Assembly: GCF_914767665.1 (NCBI RefSeq)
Contig: NC_059502.1
Location: 42,457,812-42,521,811 of the forward strand
DNA from: Harmonia axyridis
Taxonomy: Eukaryota; Arthropoda; Insecta; Coleoptera; Coccinellidae
Length of the DNA: 64,000 nucleotides
Direction: 5' to 3'
The notes below the pieces were generated by a model. It was not told where the DNA came from and made no database searches. It worked only from the letters and a program-made list of their open reading frames with translations. How positions within the stretch are numbered: the first letter of the stretch is position 1; the number at the start of each line of letters is the position of its first letter. Below are positions 25,645-39,542 of this stretch, piece after piece. The position numbers were made by a program, and so were the translations under genes.

Positions 25645-28424
25645 GTGGTTTCCATAGACACGTGTGTCAAGCTTTCGTCCCTGTGCAATACGATGAGAAG
25701 TGTTAGAATGAGAAACATTGAAGGAAATAACAAACAAATCAAATCAACAACAGAAGTCAGTCGTGCATTTGTGATTACAGCAGCAATTGACCTTACCACG
25801 TGGGAGATTATAGCTACCTGCGTGACATCCGAGTCCAAGAAAATCAACAATGTGGAATGGCTTACTTGGATAATTGATCATTATACAGAAAGAATGAAGT
25901 AAGAACAGTCCCTTATACCAATGTGGTTTCCATAGACACGTGTGTCAAGCTTTCGTCCCTGTGCAATACGATGAGAAGTGTTAGAATGAGAAACATTGAA
26001 GGAAATAACAAACAAATCAAATCAACAACAGAAGTCAGTCGTGCATTTGTGATTACAGCAGCAATTGACCTTACCACGTGGGAGATTATAGCTACCTGCG
26101 TGACATCCGAGTCCAAGAAAATCAACAATGTGGAATGGCTTACTTGGATAATTGATCATTATACAGAAAGAATGAAGTAAGAACAGTCCCTTATACGAAT
26201 GTGGTTTCCATAGACACGTGTGTCAAGCTTTCGTCCCTGTGCAATACGATGAAAAGTGTTAGAATGAGAAACATTGAAGAAAATAACAAACGAATGAAAT
26301 CAACAACAGAAGTCAGTCGTGCATTTGTGGTTACAGCAGCAATTGACCTTACCACGTGGGAGATTATAGCTACCTGCGTGACATCCGAGTCCAAGAAAAT
26401 CAACAATGTGGAACGGCTTACTTGGATAATTGTTTATTAAACAAAAAGAATTGAATAAGAACAGTCCCTTATACCAAAGTGGTTTCCTTAGACACGCGTG
26501 TCAAGCTTTCGTCCCTGTGCAATACGATGAAAAGTGTTAGAATGAGAAACATAGAAGGAAATAACAAACAAATGAAATCAACAACAGAAGTCAGTCGTGC
26601 ATTTGTGGTTACAGCAGCAATTGACCTTACCACGTGGGAGATTATAGCTACCTGCGTGACATCCGAGTCCAAGATAATCAACAATGAGGAATGGCTTACT
26701 TGGATAATTGTTCATTAAACAAAAAGAAGGGAATATGAACAGTCCCTTATACCAAAGTGGTTTCCTTAGACACCTGTGTCAAGCTTTCGTTCCTGTGCAA
26801 TACGATGGAAAGTGTTAGAATGAGAAACATAGAAGGAAATAACAAACAAATGAAATCAACATTAGAAGTCAGTCGTGCATTTGTGGTTACAGCAGCAATT
26901 GACCTTACCACGTGGGAGATTATAGCTACCTTCGTGACATCCGAGTCCAAGATAATCAACAATGTGGAATGGCTTACTTGGATAATTGTTCATTAAACAA
27001 AAAGAAGGGAATAAGAACAGTCCCTTATACCAAAGTGGTTTCCCTAGACACCTGTGTCAAGCTTTCGTTCCTGTGCAATACGATGAAAAGTGTTAGAATG
27101 AGAAACATAGAAGGAAATAACAAACAAATGAAATCAACAACAGAAGTCAGTCGTGCATTTGTGGTTACAGCAGCAATTGACCTTACCACGTGGGAGATTA
27201 TAGCTACCTGCGTGACATCCGAGTCCAAGAAAATCAACAATGTGGAATGGCTTACTTGGATAATTGTTCATTAAACAAAAAGAAGGGAATAAGAACAGTC
27301 CCTCATACCAAAGTGGTTTCTTTAGACACGCGTGTCAAGCTTTCGTCCCTGTGCAATACGATGAAAAGTGTTAGAATGAGAAACATTGAAGGAAATAACA
27401 AACAAATGAAATCAACATTAGAAGTCAGTCGTGCATTTGTGGTTACAGCAGCAATTGACCTTACCACGTGGGAGATTATAGCTACCTGCGTGACATCCGA
27501 GTTCAAGAAAATCAACAATGTGGAATGGCTTACTTGGATAATTGATCATTATACAGAAAGAATGAAGTAAGAACAGTCCCTTATACCAATGTCGTTTCCA
27601 TAGACACGTGTGTCAAGCTTTCGTCCCTGTGCATTACGATGAAAAGTGTTAGAATGAGAAACATTGAAGAAAATAACAAACGAATGAAATCAACAACAGA
27701 AGTCAGTCGTGCATTTGTGGTTACAGCAGCAATTGACCTTACCACGTGGGAGATTATAGCTACCTGCGTGACATCCGAGTCCAAGAAAATCAACAATGTG
27801 GAACGGCTTACTTGGATAATTGTTCATTAAACAAAAAGAATTGAATGAGAACAGTCCCTTATACCAAAGTCGTATCCTTAGACACGTGTGTCAAGCTTTC
27901 GTCCCTGTGCAATACGATGAAAAGTGTTAGAATGAGAAACATTGAAGGAAATAACAAACAAATGAAATCAACAACAGAAGTCAGTCGTGCATTTGTGGTT
28001 ACAGCAGCAATTGACCTCACCACGTTACAGATTATAGCTACCTGCGTGACATCCGAGTCCAAGAAAATCAACAATGTGGAATGGCTTACTTGGATAATTG
28101 ATCATTATACAGAAAGAATGAAGTAAGAACAGTTCCTTATACCAAAGTGGTTTCCTTAGACACGTGTGTCAAGCTTTCGTCCCTGTGCAATACGATGAAA
28201 ATTGTTAGAATGAGAAACATTGATGAAAATAACAAACGAATGAAATCAACAACAGAAGTCAGTCGTGCATTTGTGGTTACAGCAGCAATTGACCTTACCA
28301 CGTGGGAGATTATAGCTACCTGCGTGACATCCGAGTCCAAGAAAATCAACAATGTGGAATGGCTTATTTGGATAATTGTTCATTAAACAAAAAGAAGGGA
28401 ATAAGAACAGTCCCTTATACCAAA
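25645..28424 (+). repeat. Mosaic satellite block between the two large HORs
   Basis: The first four monomers (25645, 25923, 26201, 26479) repeat 23699-24810 and 17862-18973. The next three (26757, 27035, 27313) mix the CACCTGTGTC/GTTCCTG type with ACATTAGAAG types. The last four (27591, 27869, 28147, 28425) resemble 21198, 21476, 22032 and 22310; the final one starts the macro-unit. Monomer 27869 is recombinant, joining CACGTTACAG to GTGACATCC. Confidence 0.8.
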
Positions 28425-31400
28425 GTGGTTTCCTTAGACACGCGTGTCAAGCTATCGTCTCTGTGCAATACGATGAAAAGTGTTAGAATGAGAAACATTG
28501 AAGAAAATAACAAACGAATGAAATCAACAACAGAAGTCAGTCGTGCATTTGTGGTTACAGCAGCGATTGACCTTACCACGTGGGAGATTACAGCTACCTG
28601 CGTGACATCCGAGTCCAAGAAAATGAACAATGTGGAACGGCTTACTTGGATAATTGTTCATTAAACAAAAAGAAGGGAATAAGTACAGTCCCTCATACGA
28701 AAGTGGTTTCCTCAGACACGTGTGTCAAGCTTTCGTCCCTGTGCAATACGATGAAAAATGTTAGAATGAGAAACATAAGGGGAAATAACAAACAAATGAA
28801 ATCAACAACAGAAGTCAGTCGTGCATTTGTGGTTACAGCAGCAATTGACCTTACCACGTAAAAGATAATAGCTACCTGCGTGTCATCCGAGTCCAAGAAA
28901 ATCAACAATGTGGAATGGCTCACTTGGATAATTGATCATTATACAGAAAGAAGGGAATAAGAACAGTCCCTTATACCAATGTGGTTTCCTTAGACACGCG
29001 TGTCAAGCTTTCGTCTCTGTGCAATACGATGAAAAGTGTTAGAATGAGAAACATTGAAGAAAATAACAAACGAATGAAATCAACAACAGAAGTCAGTCGT
29101 GCATTTGTGGTTACAGCAGCAATTGACCTTACCACGTGGGAGATTAAAGCTACCTGCGTGACATTCGAGTCCAAGAAAATCAACAATGTGGAATGGCTTA
29201 CTTGGAGAATTGTTGATTGAACAAAACGAAGGGAATGAGAACAGTCCCTTATACCAAAGTGGTTTCCTTAGACACGCGTGTCAAGCTTTCGTCCCTGTGC
29301 AATACGATGAAAAGTGTAAGAATGAGAAACATAAAAGGAAATAACAAACAAATGAAATCAACAACAGAAGTCAGTCGTGCATTTGTGGTTACAGCAGCAA
29401 TTGACCTTACCACGTAAAAGATAATAGCTACCTGCGTGACATCCGAGTCCAAGAAAATCAACAATGTGGAATGGCTTACTTGGATAATTGATCATTATAC
29501 AGAAAGAAGGGAATAAGAACAGTCCCTTATACCAATGTGGTTTCCATAGACACGTGTGTCAAGCTTTCGTCCCTGTGCAATACGATGAGAAGTGTTAGAA
29601 TGAGAAACATTGAAGGAAATAACAAACAAATCAAATCAACAACAGAAGTCAGTCGTGCATTTGTGATTACAGCAGCAATTGACCTTACCACGTGGGAGAT
29701 TATAGCTACCTGCGTGACATCCGAGTCCAAGAAAATCAACAATGTGGAATGGCTTACTTGGATAATTGATCATTATACAGAAAGAATGAAGTAAGAACAG
29801 TCCCTTATACCAATGTGGTTTCCATAGACACGTGTGTCAAGCTTTCGTCCCTGTGCATTACGATGAAAAGTGTTAGAATGAGAAACATTGAAGAAAATAA
29901 CAAACGAATGAAATCAACAACAGAAGTCAGTCGTGCATTTGTGGTTACAGCAGCAATTGACCTTACCACGTGGGAGATTATAGCTACCTGCGTGACATCC
30001 GAGTCCAAAAAAATCAACAATGTGGAACGGCTTACTTGGATAATTGTTCATTAAACAAAAAGAATTGAATAAGAACAGTCCCTTATACCAAAGTCGTATC
30101 CTTAGACACGTGTGTCAAGCTTTCGTCCCTGTGCAATACGATGAAAAGTGTTAGAATGAAAAACATTGAAGGAAATAACAAACAAATGAAATCAACAACA
30201 GAAGTCAGTCGTGCATTTGTGGTTACAGCAGCAATTGACCTCACCACGTTACAGATTATAGCTACCTGCGTGTCATCCGAGTCCAAGAAAATCAACAATG
30301 TGGAATGGCTTACTTGGATAATTGATCATCATACAGAAAGAAGGGAATAAGAACAGTCCCTTATACCGATGTGGTTTCCATAGACACGTGTGTCAAGCTT
30401 TCGTCCCTGTGCAATACGATGAAAAGTGTTAGAATGAGAAACATTGAAGGAAATAACAAACAAATGAAATCAACATTAGAAGTCAGTCGTGCATTTGTGG
30501 TTAAAGCAGCAATTGACCTTACCACGTGGGAGATTATAGCTACCTGCGTGACATCCGAGTCCAAGAAAATCAACAATGTGGAATGGCTTACTTGGATAAT
30601 TGATCATTATACAGAAAGAATGAAGTAAGAACAGTTCCTTATACCAAAGTGGTTTCCTTAGACACGTGTGTCAAGCTTTCGTCCCTGTGCAATACGATGA
30701 AAAGTGTTAGAATGAGAAACATTGAAGAAAATAACAAACGAATGAAATCAACAACAGAAGTCAGTCGTGCATTTGTGGTTACAGCAGCAATTTACCTTAC
30801 CACGTGGGAGATTATAGCTACCTGCTTGACATCCGAGTCCAAGAAAATCAACAATGTGGAATGGCTTATTTGGATAATTATTCATTAAACAAAAAGAAGG
30901 GAATAAGAACAGTCCCTTATACCAAAGTGGTTTCCTTAGACACGCGTGTCAAGCTTTCGTCTCTGTGCAATACGATGAAAAGTGTTAGAATGAGAAACAT
31001 TGAAGAAAATAACAAACGAATGAAATCAACAACAGAAGTCAGTCGTGCATTTGTGGTTACAGCAGCGATTGACCTTACCACGTGGGAGATTACAGCTACC
31101 TGCGTGACATCCGAGTCCAAGAAAATGAACAATGTGGAACGGCTTACTTGGATAATTGTTCATTAAACAAAAAGAAGGGAATAAGTACAGTCCCTTATAC
31201 CAAAGTGGTTTCCTCAGACACGTGTGTCAAGCTTTCGTCCCTGTGCAATACGATGAAAAATGTTAGAATGAGAAACATAAGGGGAAATAACAAACAACTG
31301 AAATAAACAACAGATGTCAGTCGTGCATTTGTGGTTACAGCAGCAATTGACCTTACCACGTAAAAGATAATAGCTACCTGCGTGTCATCCGAGTCCAAGA

Positions 31401-34400
31401 AAATCAACAATGTGGTATGGCTCACTTGGATAATTGATCATTATACAGAAAGAAGGGAATAAGAACAGTCCCTTATACCAATGTGGTTTCCTTAGACACG
31501 CGTGTCAAGCTTTCGTCCCTGTGCAATACGACGAAAAGTGTAAGAATGAGAAACATTGAAGGAAATAACTAACAAATGAAATCAACATTAGAAGTCAGTC
31601 GTGCATTTGTGGTTACAGCAGCAATTGACCTTACCACGTGGGAGATTATAGCTACCTGCGTGACATCCGAGTCCAAGAAAATCAACAATGTGGAATGGCT
31701 TACTTGGATAATTGATCATTATACAGAAAGAAGGGAATAAGAACAGTCCCTTATACCAATGTGGTTTCCATAGACACGTGTGTCAAGCTTTCGTCCCTGT
31801 GCAATACGATGAGAAGTGTTAGAATGAGAAACATTGAAGGAAATAACAAACAAATCAAATCAACAACAAAAGTCAGTCGTGCATTTGTGGTTACAGCAGC
31901 AATTGACCTTACCACGTGGGAGATTATAGCTACCTGCGTGACATCCGAGTCCAAGAAAATCAACAATGTGGAATGGCTTACTTGGATAATTGATCATTAT
32001 ACAGAAAGAATGAAGTAAGAACAGTCCCTTATACCAATGTGGTTTCCATAGACACGTGTGTCAAGCTTTCGTCCCTGTGCATTACGATGAAAAGTGTTAG
32101 AATGAGAAACATTGAAGAAAATAACAAACGAATGAAATCAACAACAGAAGTCAGTCGTGCATTTGTGGTTACAGCAGCAATTGACCTTACCACGTGGGAG
32201 ATTATAGCTACCTGCGTGACATCCGAGTCCAAGAAAATCAACAATGTGGAACGGCTTACTTGGATAATTGTTCATTAAACAAAAAGAATTGAATAAGAAC
32301 AGTGCCTTATACCAAAGTCGTATCCTTAGACACGTGTGTCAAGCTTTCGTCCCTGTGCAATACGATGAAAAGTGTAAGAATGAGAAACATTGAAGGAAAT
32401 AACAAACAAATGAAATCAACAACAGAAGTCAGTCGTGCATTTGTGGTTACAGCAGCAATTGACCTCACCACGTTACAGATTATAGCTACCTGCGTGTCAT
32501 CCGAGTCCAAGAAAATCAACAATGTGGAATGGCTTACTTGGATAATTGATCATCATACAGAAAGAAGGGAATAAGAACAGTCCCTTATACCGATGTGGTT
32601 TCCATAGACACGTGTGTCAAGCTTTCGTCCCTGTGCAATACGATGAAAAGTGTTAGAATGAGAAACATTGAAGGAAATAACGAACAAATGAAATCAACAT
32701 TAGAAGTCAGTCGTGCATTTGTGGTTACAGCAGCGATTGACCTTACCACGTGGGAGATTACAGCTACCTGCGTGTCATCCGAGTCCAAGAAAATCAACAA
32801 TGTGGAATGGCTTACTTGGATAATTGATCATTATACAGAAAGAAGGGAATAAGAACAGTCCCTTATACCAATGTGGTTTCCATAGACACGTGTGTCAAGC
32901 TTTCGTCCCTGTGCAATACGATGAGAAGTGTTAGAATGAGAAACATTGAAGGAAATAACAAACAAATCAAATCAACAACAGAAGTCAGTCGTGCATTTGT
33001 GATTACAGCAGCAATTGACCTTACCACGTGGGAGATTATAGCTACCTGCGTGACATCCGAGTCCAAGAAAATCAACAATGTGGAATGGCTTACTTGGATA
33101 ATTGATCATTATACAGAAAGAATGAAGTAAGAACAGTCCCTTATACGAATGTGGTTTCCATAGACACGTGTGTCAAGCTTTCGTCCCTGTGCAATACGAT
33201 GAAAAGTGTTAGAATGAGAAACATTGAAGAAAATAACAAACGAATGAAATCAACAACAGAAGTCAGTCGTGCATTTGTGGTTACAGCAGCAATTGACCTT
33301 ACCACGTGGGAGATTATAGCTACCTGCGTGACATCCGAGTCCAAGAAAATCAACAATGTGGAACGGCTTACTTGGATAATTGTTTATTAAACAAAAAGAA
33401 TTGAATAAGAACAGTCCCTTATACCAAAGTGGTTTCCTTAGACACGCGTGTCAAGCTTTCGTCCCTGTGCAATACGATGAAAAGTGTTAGAATGAGAAAC
33501 ATAGAAGGAAATAACAAACAAATGAAATCAACATTAGAAGTCAGTCGTGCATTTGTGGTTAAAGCAGCAATTGACCTTACCACGTGGGAGATTATAGCTA
33601 CCTGCGTGACATCCGAGTCCAAGAAAATCAACAATGTGGAATGGCTCACTTGGATAATTGATCATTATACAGAAAGAATGAAGTAAGAACAGTTCCTTAT
33701 ACCAAAGTGGTTTCCTTAGACACGTGTGTCAAGCTTTCGTCCCTGTGCAATACGATGAAAAGTGTTAGAATGAGAAACATTGAAGAAAATAACAAACGAA
33801 TGAAATCAACAACAGAAGTCAGTCGTGCATTTGTGGTTACAGCAGCGATTGACCTTACCACGTGGGAGATTACAGCTACCTGCGTGACATCCGAGTCCAA
33901 GAAAATGAACAATGTGGAACGGCTTACTTGGATAATTGTTCATTAAACAAAAAGAAGGGAATAAGTACAGTCCCTTATACCAAAGTGGTTTCCTCAGACA
34001 CGTGTGTCAAGCTTTCGTCCCTGTGCAATACGATGAAAAATGTTAGAATGAGAAACATAAGGGGAAATAACAAACAACTGAAATAAACAACAGATGTCAG
34101 TCGTGCATTTGTGGTTACAGCAGCAATTGACCTTACCACGTAAAAGATAATAGCTACCTGCGTGTCATCCGAGTCCAAGAAAATCAACAATGTGGAATGG
34201 CTCACTTGGATAATTGATCATTATACAGAAAGAAGGGAATAAGAACAGTCCCTTATACCAATGTGGTTTCCTTAGACACGCGTGTCAAGCTTTCGTCCCT
34301 GTGCAATACGACGAAAAGTGTAAGAATGAGAAACATTGAAGGAAATAACTAACAAATGAAATCAACATTAGAAGTCAGTCGTGCATTTGTGGTTACAGCA

Positions 34401-37400
34401 GCAATTGACCTTACCACGTGGGAGATTATAGCTACCTGCGTGACATCCGAGTCCAAGAAAATCAACAATGTGGAATGGCTTACTTGGATAATTGATCATC
34501 ATACAGAAAGAAGGGAATAAGAACAGTCCCTTATACCGATGTGGTTTCCATAGACACGTGTGTCAAGCTTTCGTCCCTGTGCAATACGATGAAAAGTGTT
34601 AGAATGAGAAACATTGAAGGAAATAACAAACAAATGAAATCAACATTAGAAGTCAGTCGTGCATTTGTGGTTAAAGCAGCAATTGACCTTACCACGTGGG
34701 AGATTATAGCTACCTGCGTGACATCCGAGTCCAAGAAAATCAACAATGTGGAATGGCTTACTTGGATAATTGATCATTATACAGAAAGAATGAAGTAAGA
34801 ACAGTTCCTTATACCAAAGTGGTTTCCTTAGACACGTGTGTCAAGCTTTCGTCCCTGTGCAATACGATGAAAAGTGTTAGAATGAGAAACATTGAAGAAA
34901 ATAACAAACGAATGAAATCAACAACAGAAGTCAGTCGTGCATTTGTGGTTACAGCAGCAATTGACCTTACCACGTAGGAGATTATAGCTACCTGCTTGAC
35001 ATCCGAGTCCAAGAAAATCAACAATGTGGAATGGCTTATTTGGATAATTATTCATTAAACAAAAAGAAGGGAATAAGAACAGTCCCTTATACCAAAGTGG
35101 TTTCCTTAGACACGCGTGTCAAGCTTTCGTCTCTGTGCAATACGATGAAAAGTGTTAGAATGAAAAACATTGAAGAAAATAACAAACGAATGAAATCAAC
35201 AACAGAAGTCAGTCGTGCATTTGTGGTTACAGCAGCGATTGACCTTACCACGTGGGAGATTACAGCTACCTGCGTGACATCCGAGTCCAAGAAAATCAAC
35301 AATGTGGAACGGCTTACTTGGATAATTGTTCATTAAACAAAAAGAATTGAATAAGAACAGTCCCTTATACCAAAGTCGTATCCTTAGACACGTGTGTCAA
35401 GCTTTCGTCCCTGTGCAATACGATGAAAAGTGTAAGAATGAGAAACATTGAAGGAAATAACAAACAAATGAAATCAACAACAGAAGTCAGTCGTGCATTT
35501 GTGGTTACAGCAGCAATTGACCTCACCACGTTACAGATTATAGCTACCTGCGTGTCATCCGAGTCCAAGAAAATCAACAATGTGGAATGGCTCACTTGGA
35601 TAATTGATCATCATACAGAAAGAAGGGAATAAGAACAGTCCCTTATACCGATGTGGTTTCCATAGACACGTGTGTCAAGCTTTCGTCCCTGTGCAATACG
35701 ATGAAAAGTGTTAGAATGAGAAACATTGAAGGAAATAACAAACAAATGAAATCAACATTAGAAGTCAGTCGTGCATTTGTGGTTAAAGCAGCAATTGACC
35801 TTACCACGTGGGAGATTATAGCTACCTGCGTGACATCCGAGTCCAAGAAAATCAACAATGTGGAATGGCTTACTTGGATAATTGATCATTATACAGAAAG
35901 AATGAAGTAAGAACAGTTCCTTATACCAAAGTGGTTTCCTTAGACACGTGTGTCAAGCTTTCGTCCCTGTGCAATACGATGAAAAGTGTTAGAATGAGAA
36001 ACATTGAAGAAAATAACAAACGAATGAAATCAACAACAGAAGTCAGTCGTGCATTTGTGGTTACAGCAGCAATTGACCTTACCACGTGGGAGATTATAGC
36101 TACCTGCGTGACATCCGAGTCCAAGAAAATCAACAATGTGGATTGGCTTATTTGGATAATTGTTCATTAAACAAAAAGAAGGGAATAAGAACAGTCCCTT
36201 ATACCAAAGTGGTTTCCTTAGACACGCGTGTCAAGCTTTCGTCTATGTGCAATACGATGAAAAGTATTAGAATGAGAAACATTGAAGAGAATAACAAACG
36301 AATGAAATCAACAACAGAAGTCAGTCGTGCATTTGTGGTTACAGCAGCAATTGACCTTACCACGTGGGAGATTATAGCTACCTGCGTGACATCCGAGTCC
36401 AAGATAATCAACAATGAAGAATGGCTTACTTGAATAATTGTTCATTAAACAAAAAGAAGGGAATAAGAACAGTCCCTTATACCAAAGTGGTTTCCTTAGA
36501 CACCTGTGTCAAGCTTTCGTTCCTGTGCAATACGATGGAAAGTGTTAGAATGAGAAACATAGAAGGAAATAACAAACAAATGAAATCAACAACAGAAGTC
36601 AGTCGTGCATTTGTGGTTACAGCAGCAATTGACCTTACCACGTGGGAGATTATAGCTACCTGCGTGACATCCGAGTCCGAGAAAATCAACAATGTGGATT
36701 GGCCTACTTGGATAATTGTTCATTAAACAAAACGAAGGGAACAAGAACAGTCCCTTATACCAAAGTGGTTTCCTTAGACACGCGTGTCAAGCTTTCGTCC
36801 CTGTGCAATACGATGAAAAGTGTTAGAATGAGAAACATAGAAGGAAATAACAAACAAATGAAATCAACAACAGAAGTCAGTCGTGCATTTGTGGTTACAG
36901 CAGCAATTGACCTTACCACGTGGGAGATTATAGCTACCTGCGTGACATCCGAGTCCAAGATAATCAACAATGTGGAATGGCTTACTTGGATAATTGTTCA
37001 TTAAACAAAAAGAAGGGAATAAGAACAGTCCCTTATACCAAAGTGGTTTCCTTAGACACCTGTGTCAAGCTTTCGTTCCTGTGCAATACGATGAAAAGTG
37101 TTAGAATGAGAAACATAGAAGGAAATAACAAACAAATGAAATCAACAACAGAAGTCAGTCGTGCATTTGTGGTTACAGCAGCAATTGACCTTACCACGTG
37201 GGAGATTATAGCTACCTGCGTGACATCCGAGTCCAAGAAAATCAACAATGTGGAATGGCTTACTTGGATAATTGTTCATTAAACAAAAAGAAGGGAATAA
37301 GAACAGTCCCTCATACCAAAGTGGTTTCCTTAGACACCTTTGTCAAGCTTTCGTTCCTGTGCAATACGATGAAAAGTGTTAGAATGAGAAACATAGAAGG

Positions 37401-39542
37401 AAATAACAAACAAATGAAATCAACAACAGAAGTCAGTCGTGCATTTGTGGTTACAGCAGCAATTGACCTTACCACGTGGGAGATTATAGCTACCTGCGTG
37501 ACATCCGAGTCCAAGAAAATCAACAATGTGGAATGGCTTACTTGGATAATTGTTCATTAAACAAAACGAAGGGAATAAGAACAGTCCCTTATACCAAAGT
37601 GGTTTCTTTAGACACGCGTGTCAAGCTTTCGTCCCTGTGCAATACGATGAAAAGTGTTAGAATGAGAAACATTGAAGGAAATAACAAACAAATGAAATCA
37701 ACATTAGAAGTCAGTCGTGCATTTGTGGTTACAGCAGCAATTGACCTTACCACGTGGGAGATTATAGCTACCTGCGTGACATCCGAGTCCAAGATAATCA
37801 ACAATGTGGAATGGCTTACTCGGATAATTGTTCATTAAACAAAAAGAAGGGAATAAGAACAGTCCCTTATACCAAAGTGGTTTCCTTAGACACCTGTGTC
37901 AAGCTTTCGTTCCTGTGCAATACGATGAAAAGTGTTAGAATGAGAAACATAGAAGGAAATAACAAACAAATGAAATCAACAACAGAAGTCAGTTGTGCAT
38001 TTGTGGTTACAGCAGCAATTGACCTTACCACGTGGGAGATTATAGCTACCTGCGTGACATCCGAGTCCAAGAAAATCAACAATGTGGAATGGCTTACTTG
38101 GATAATTGTTCATTAAACAAAACGAAGGGAATAAGAACAGTCCCTTATACCAAAGTGGTTTCCTTAGATACGCGTGTCAAGCTTTCGTCCCTGTGCAATA
38201 CGATGAAAAGTGTTAGAATGAGAAACATAGAAGGAAATAACAAACAAATGAAATCAACAACAGAAGTCAGTCGTGCATTTGTGGTTACAGCAGCAATTGA
38301 CCTTACCACGTGGGAGATTATAGCTACCTGCGTGACATTCGAGTCCAAGAAAATCAACAATGTGGAATTGCTCACTTGGATAATTGTTGATTGAACAAAA
38401 AGAAGGGAATAAGAACAGTCCCTTATACCAAAGTGGTTTCCTTAGACACGTGTGTCAAGCTTTCGTCCCTGTGCAATACGATGAGAAGTGTTAGAATGAG
38501 AAACATTGAAGGAAATAACAAACAAATGAAATCAACATTAGAAGTCAGTCGTGCATTTGTGGTTACAGCAGCAATTGACCTTACCACGTGGGAGATTATA
38601 GCTACCTTCGTGACATCCGAGTCCAAGATAATCAACAATGTGGAATGGCCTACTTGGATAATTGTTGATTAAACAAAAAAAGAGAATAAGAACAGTCCCT
38701 TATACCAAAGTGGTTTCCTTAGACACGTGTGTCAAGCTTTCGTCCCTGTGCAATACGATGAAATGTGTTAGAATGAGAAACATAGAAGGAAATAAAAAAC
38801 AAATGAAATCAACAACAGAAGTCAGTCGTGCATTTGTGGTTACAGCAGCAATTGACCTTACCACGTGGGAGATAATAGCTACCTGCGTGACATTCGAGTC
38901 CAAGAAAATCAACAATGTGGAATGGCTTACTTGGATAATTGTTGATTGAACAAAAAGAAGGGAATAAAAACAGTCCCTCATACCAAAGTGGTTTCCTTAG
39001 ACACGTGTGCCAAGCTTTCGTCCCTGTGCAATAAGATGAGAAGTGTTAGAATGAGAAACATTGAAGGAAATAACAAACAAATGAAATCAACATTAGAAGT
39101 CAGTCGTGCATTTGTGGTTACAGCAGCAATTGACCTTACCACGTGGGAGATTATAGCTACCTTCGTGACATCCGAGTCCAAGATAATCAACAATGTGGAA
39201 TGGCCTACTTGGATAATTGTTGATTAAACAAAAAAAGAGAATAAGAACAGTCCCTTATACCAAAGTGGTTTCTTTAGACACGTGTGTCAAGCTTTCGTCC
39301 CTGTGCAATACGATGAAATGTGTTAGAATGAGAAACATAGAAGGAAATAAAAAACAAATGAAATCAACAACAGAAGTCAGTCGTGCATTTGTGGTTACAG
39401 CAGCAATTGACCTTACCACGTGGGAGATAATAGCTACCTGCGTGACATTCGAGTCCAAGAAAATCAACAATGTGGAATGGCTTACTTGGATAATTGTTGA
39501 TTGAACAAAAAGAAGGGAATAAAAACAGTCCCTCATACCAAA
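28425..39542 (+). repeat. Macro-HOR copy 1 (40 monomers, 11,118 bp)
   Basis: The unit runs from the 3' part of the monomer at 28425 to the equivalent point of 39543. Monomer 39543 begins like 38988 (GTGTGCCAAGC, AATAAGATG) and ends like 28425 (GCGATTGACC, GATTACAGC, AAAATGAAC). The next monomers (39821, 40099 and so on) repeat 28703, 28981 and so on. The 11 monomers from 28703 to 31483 are also homologous to 20086-23142 of the 21-monomer HOR. The rest adds GTTCATTAAAC, CACCTGTGTC and GTTGATTGAAC types. Confidence 0.88.
38433..39542 (+). repeat. Dimer-like repeat (period 555 bp)
   Basis: Monomers 38710 and 39265 are almost identical (GATGAAATGTG, AATAAAAAACAAATG), 555 bp apart. They alternate with 38433 and 38988, which share the CTTCGTGAC and AAGATAATC 3' half. 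The pattern recurs at 41767-42876 and 55386-56495. Confidence 0.8.
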
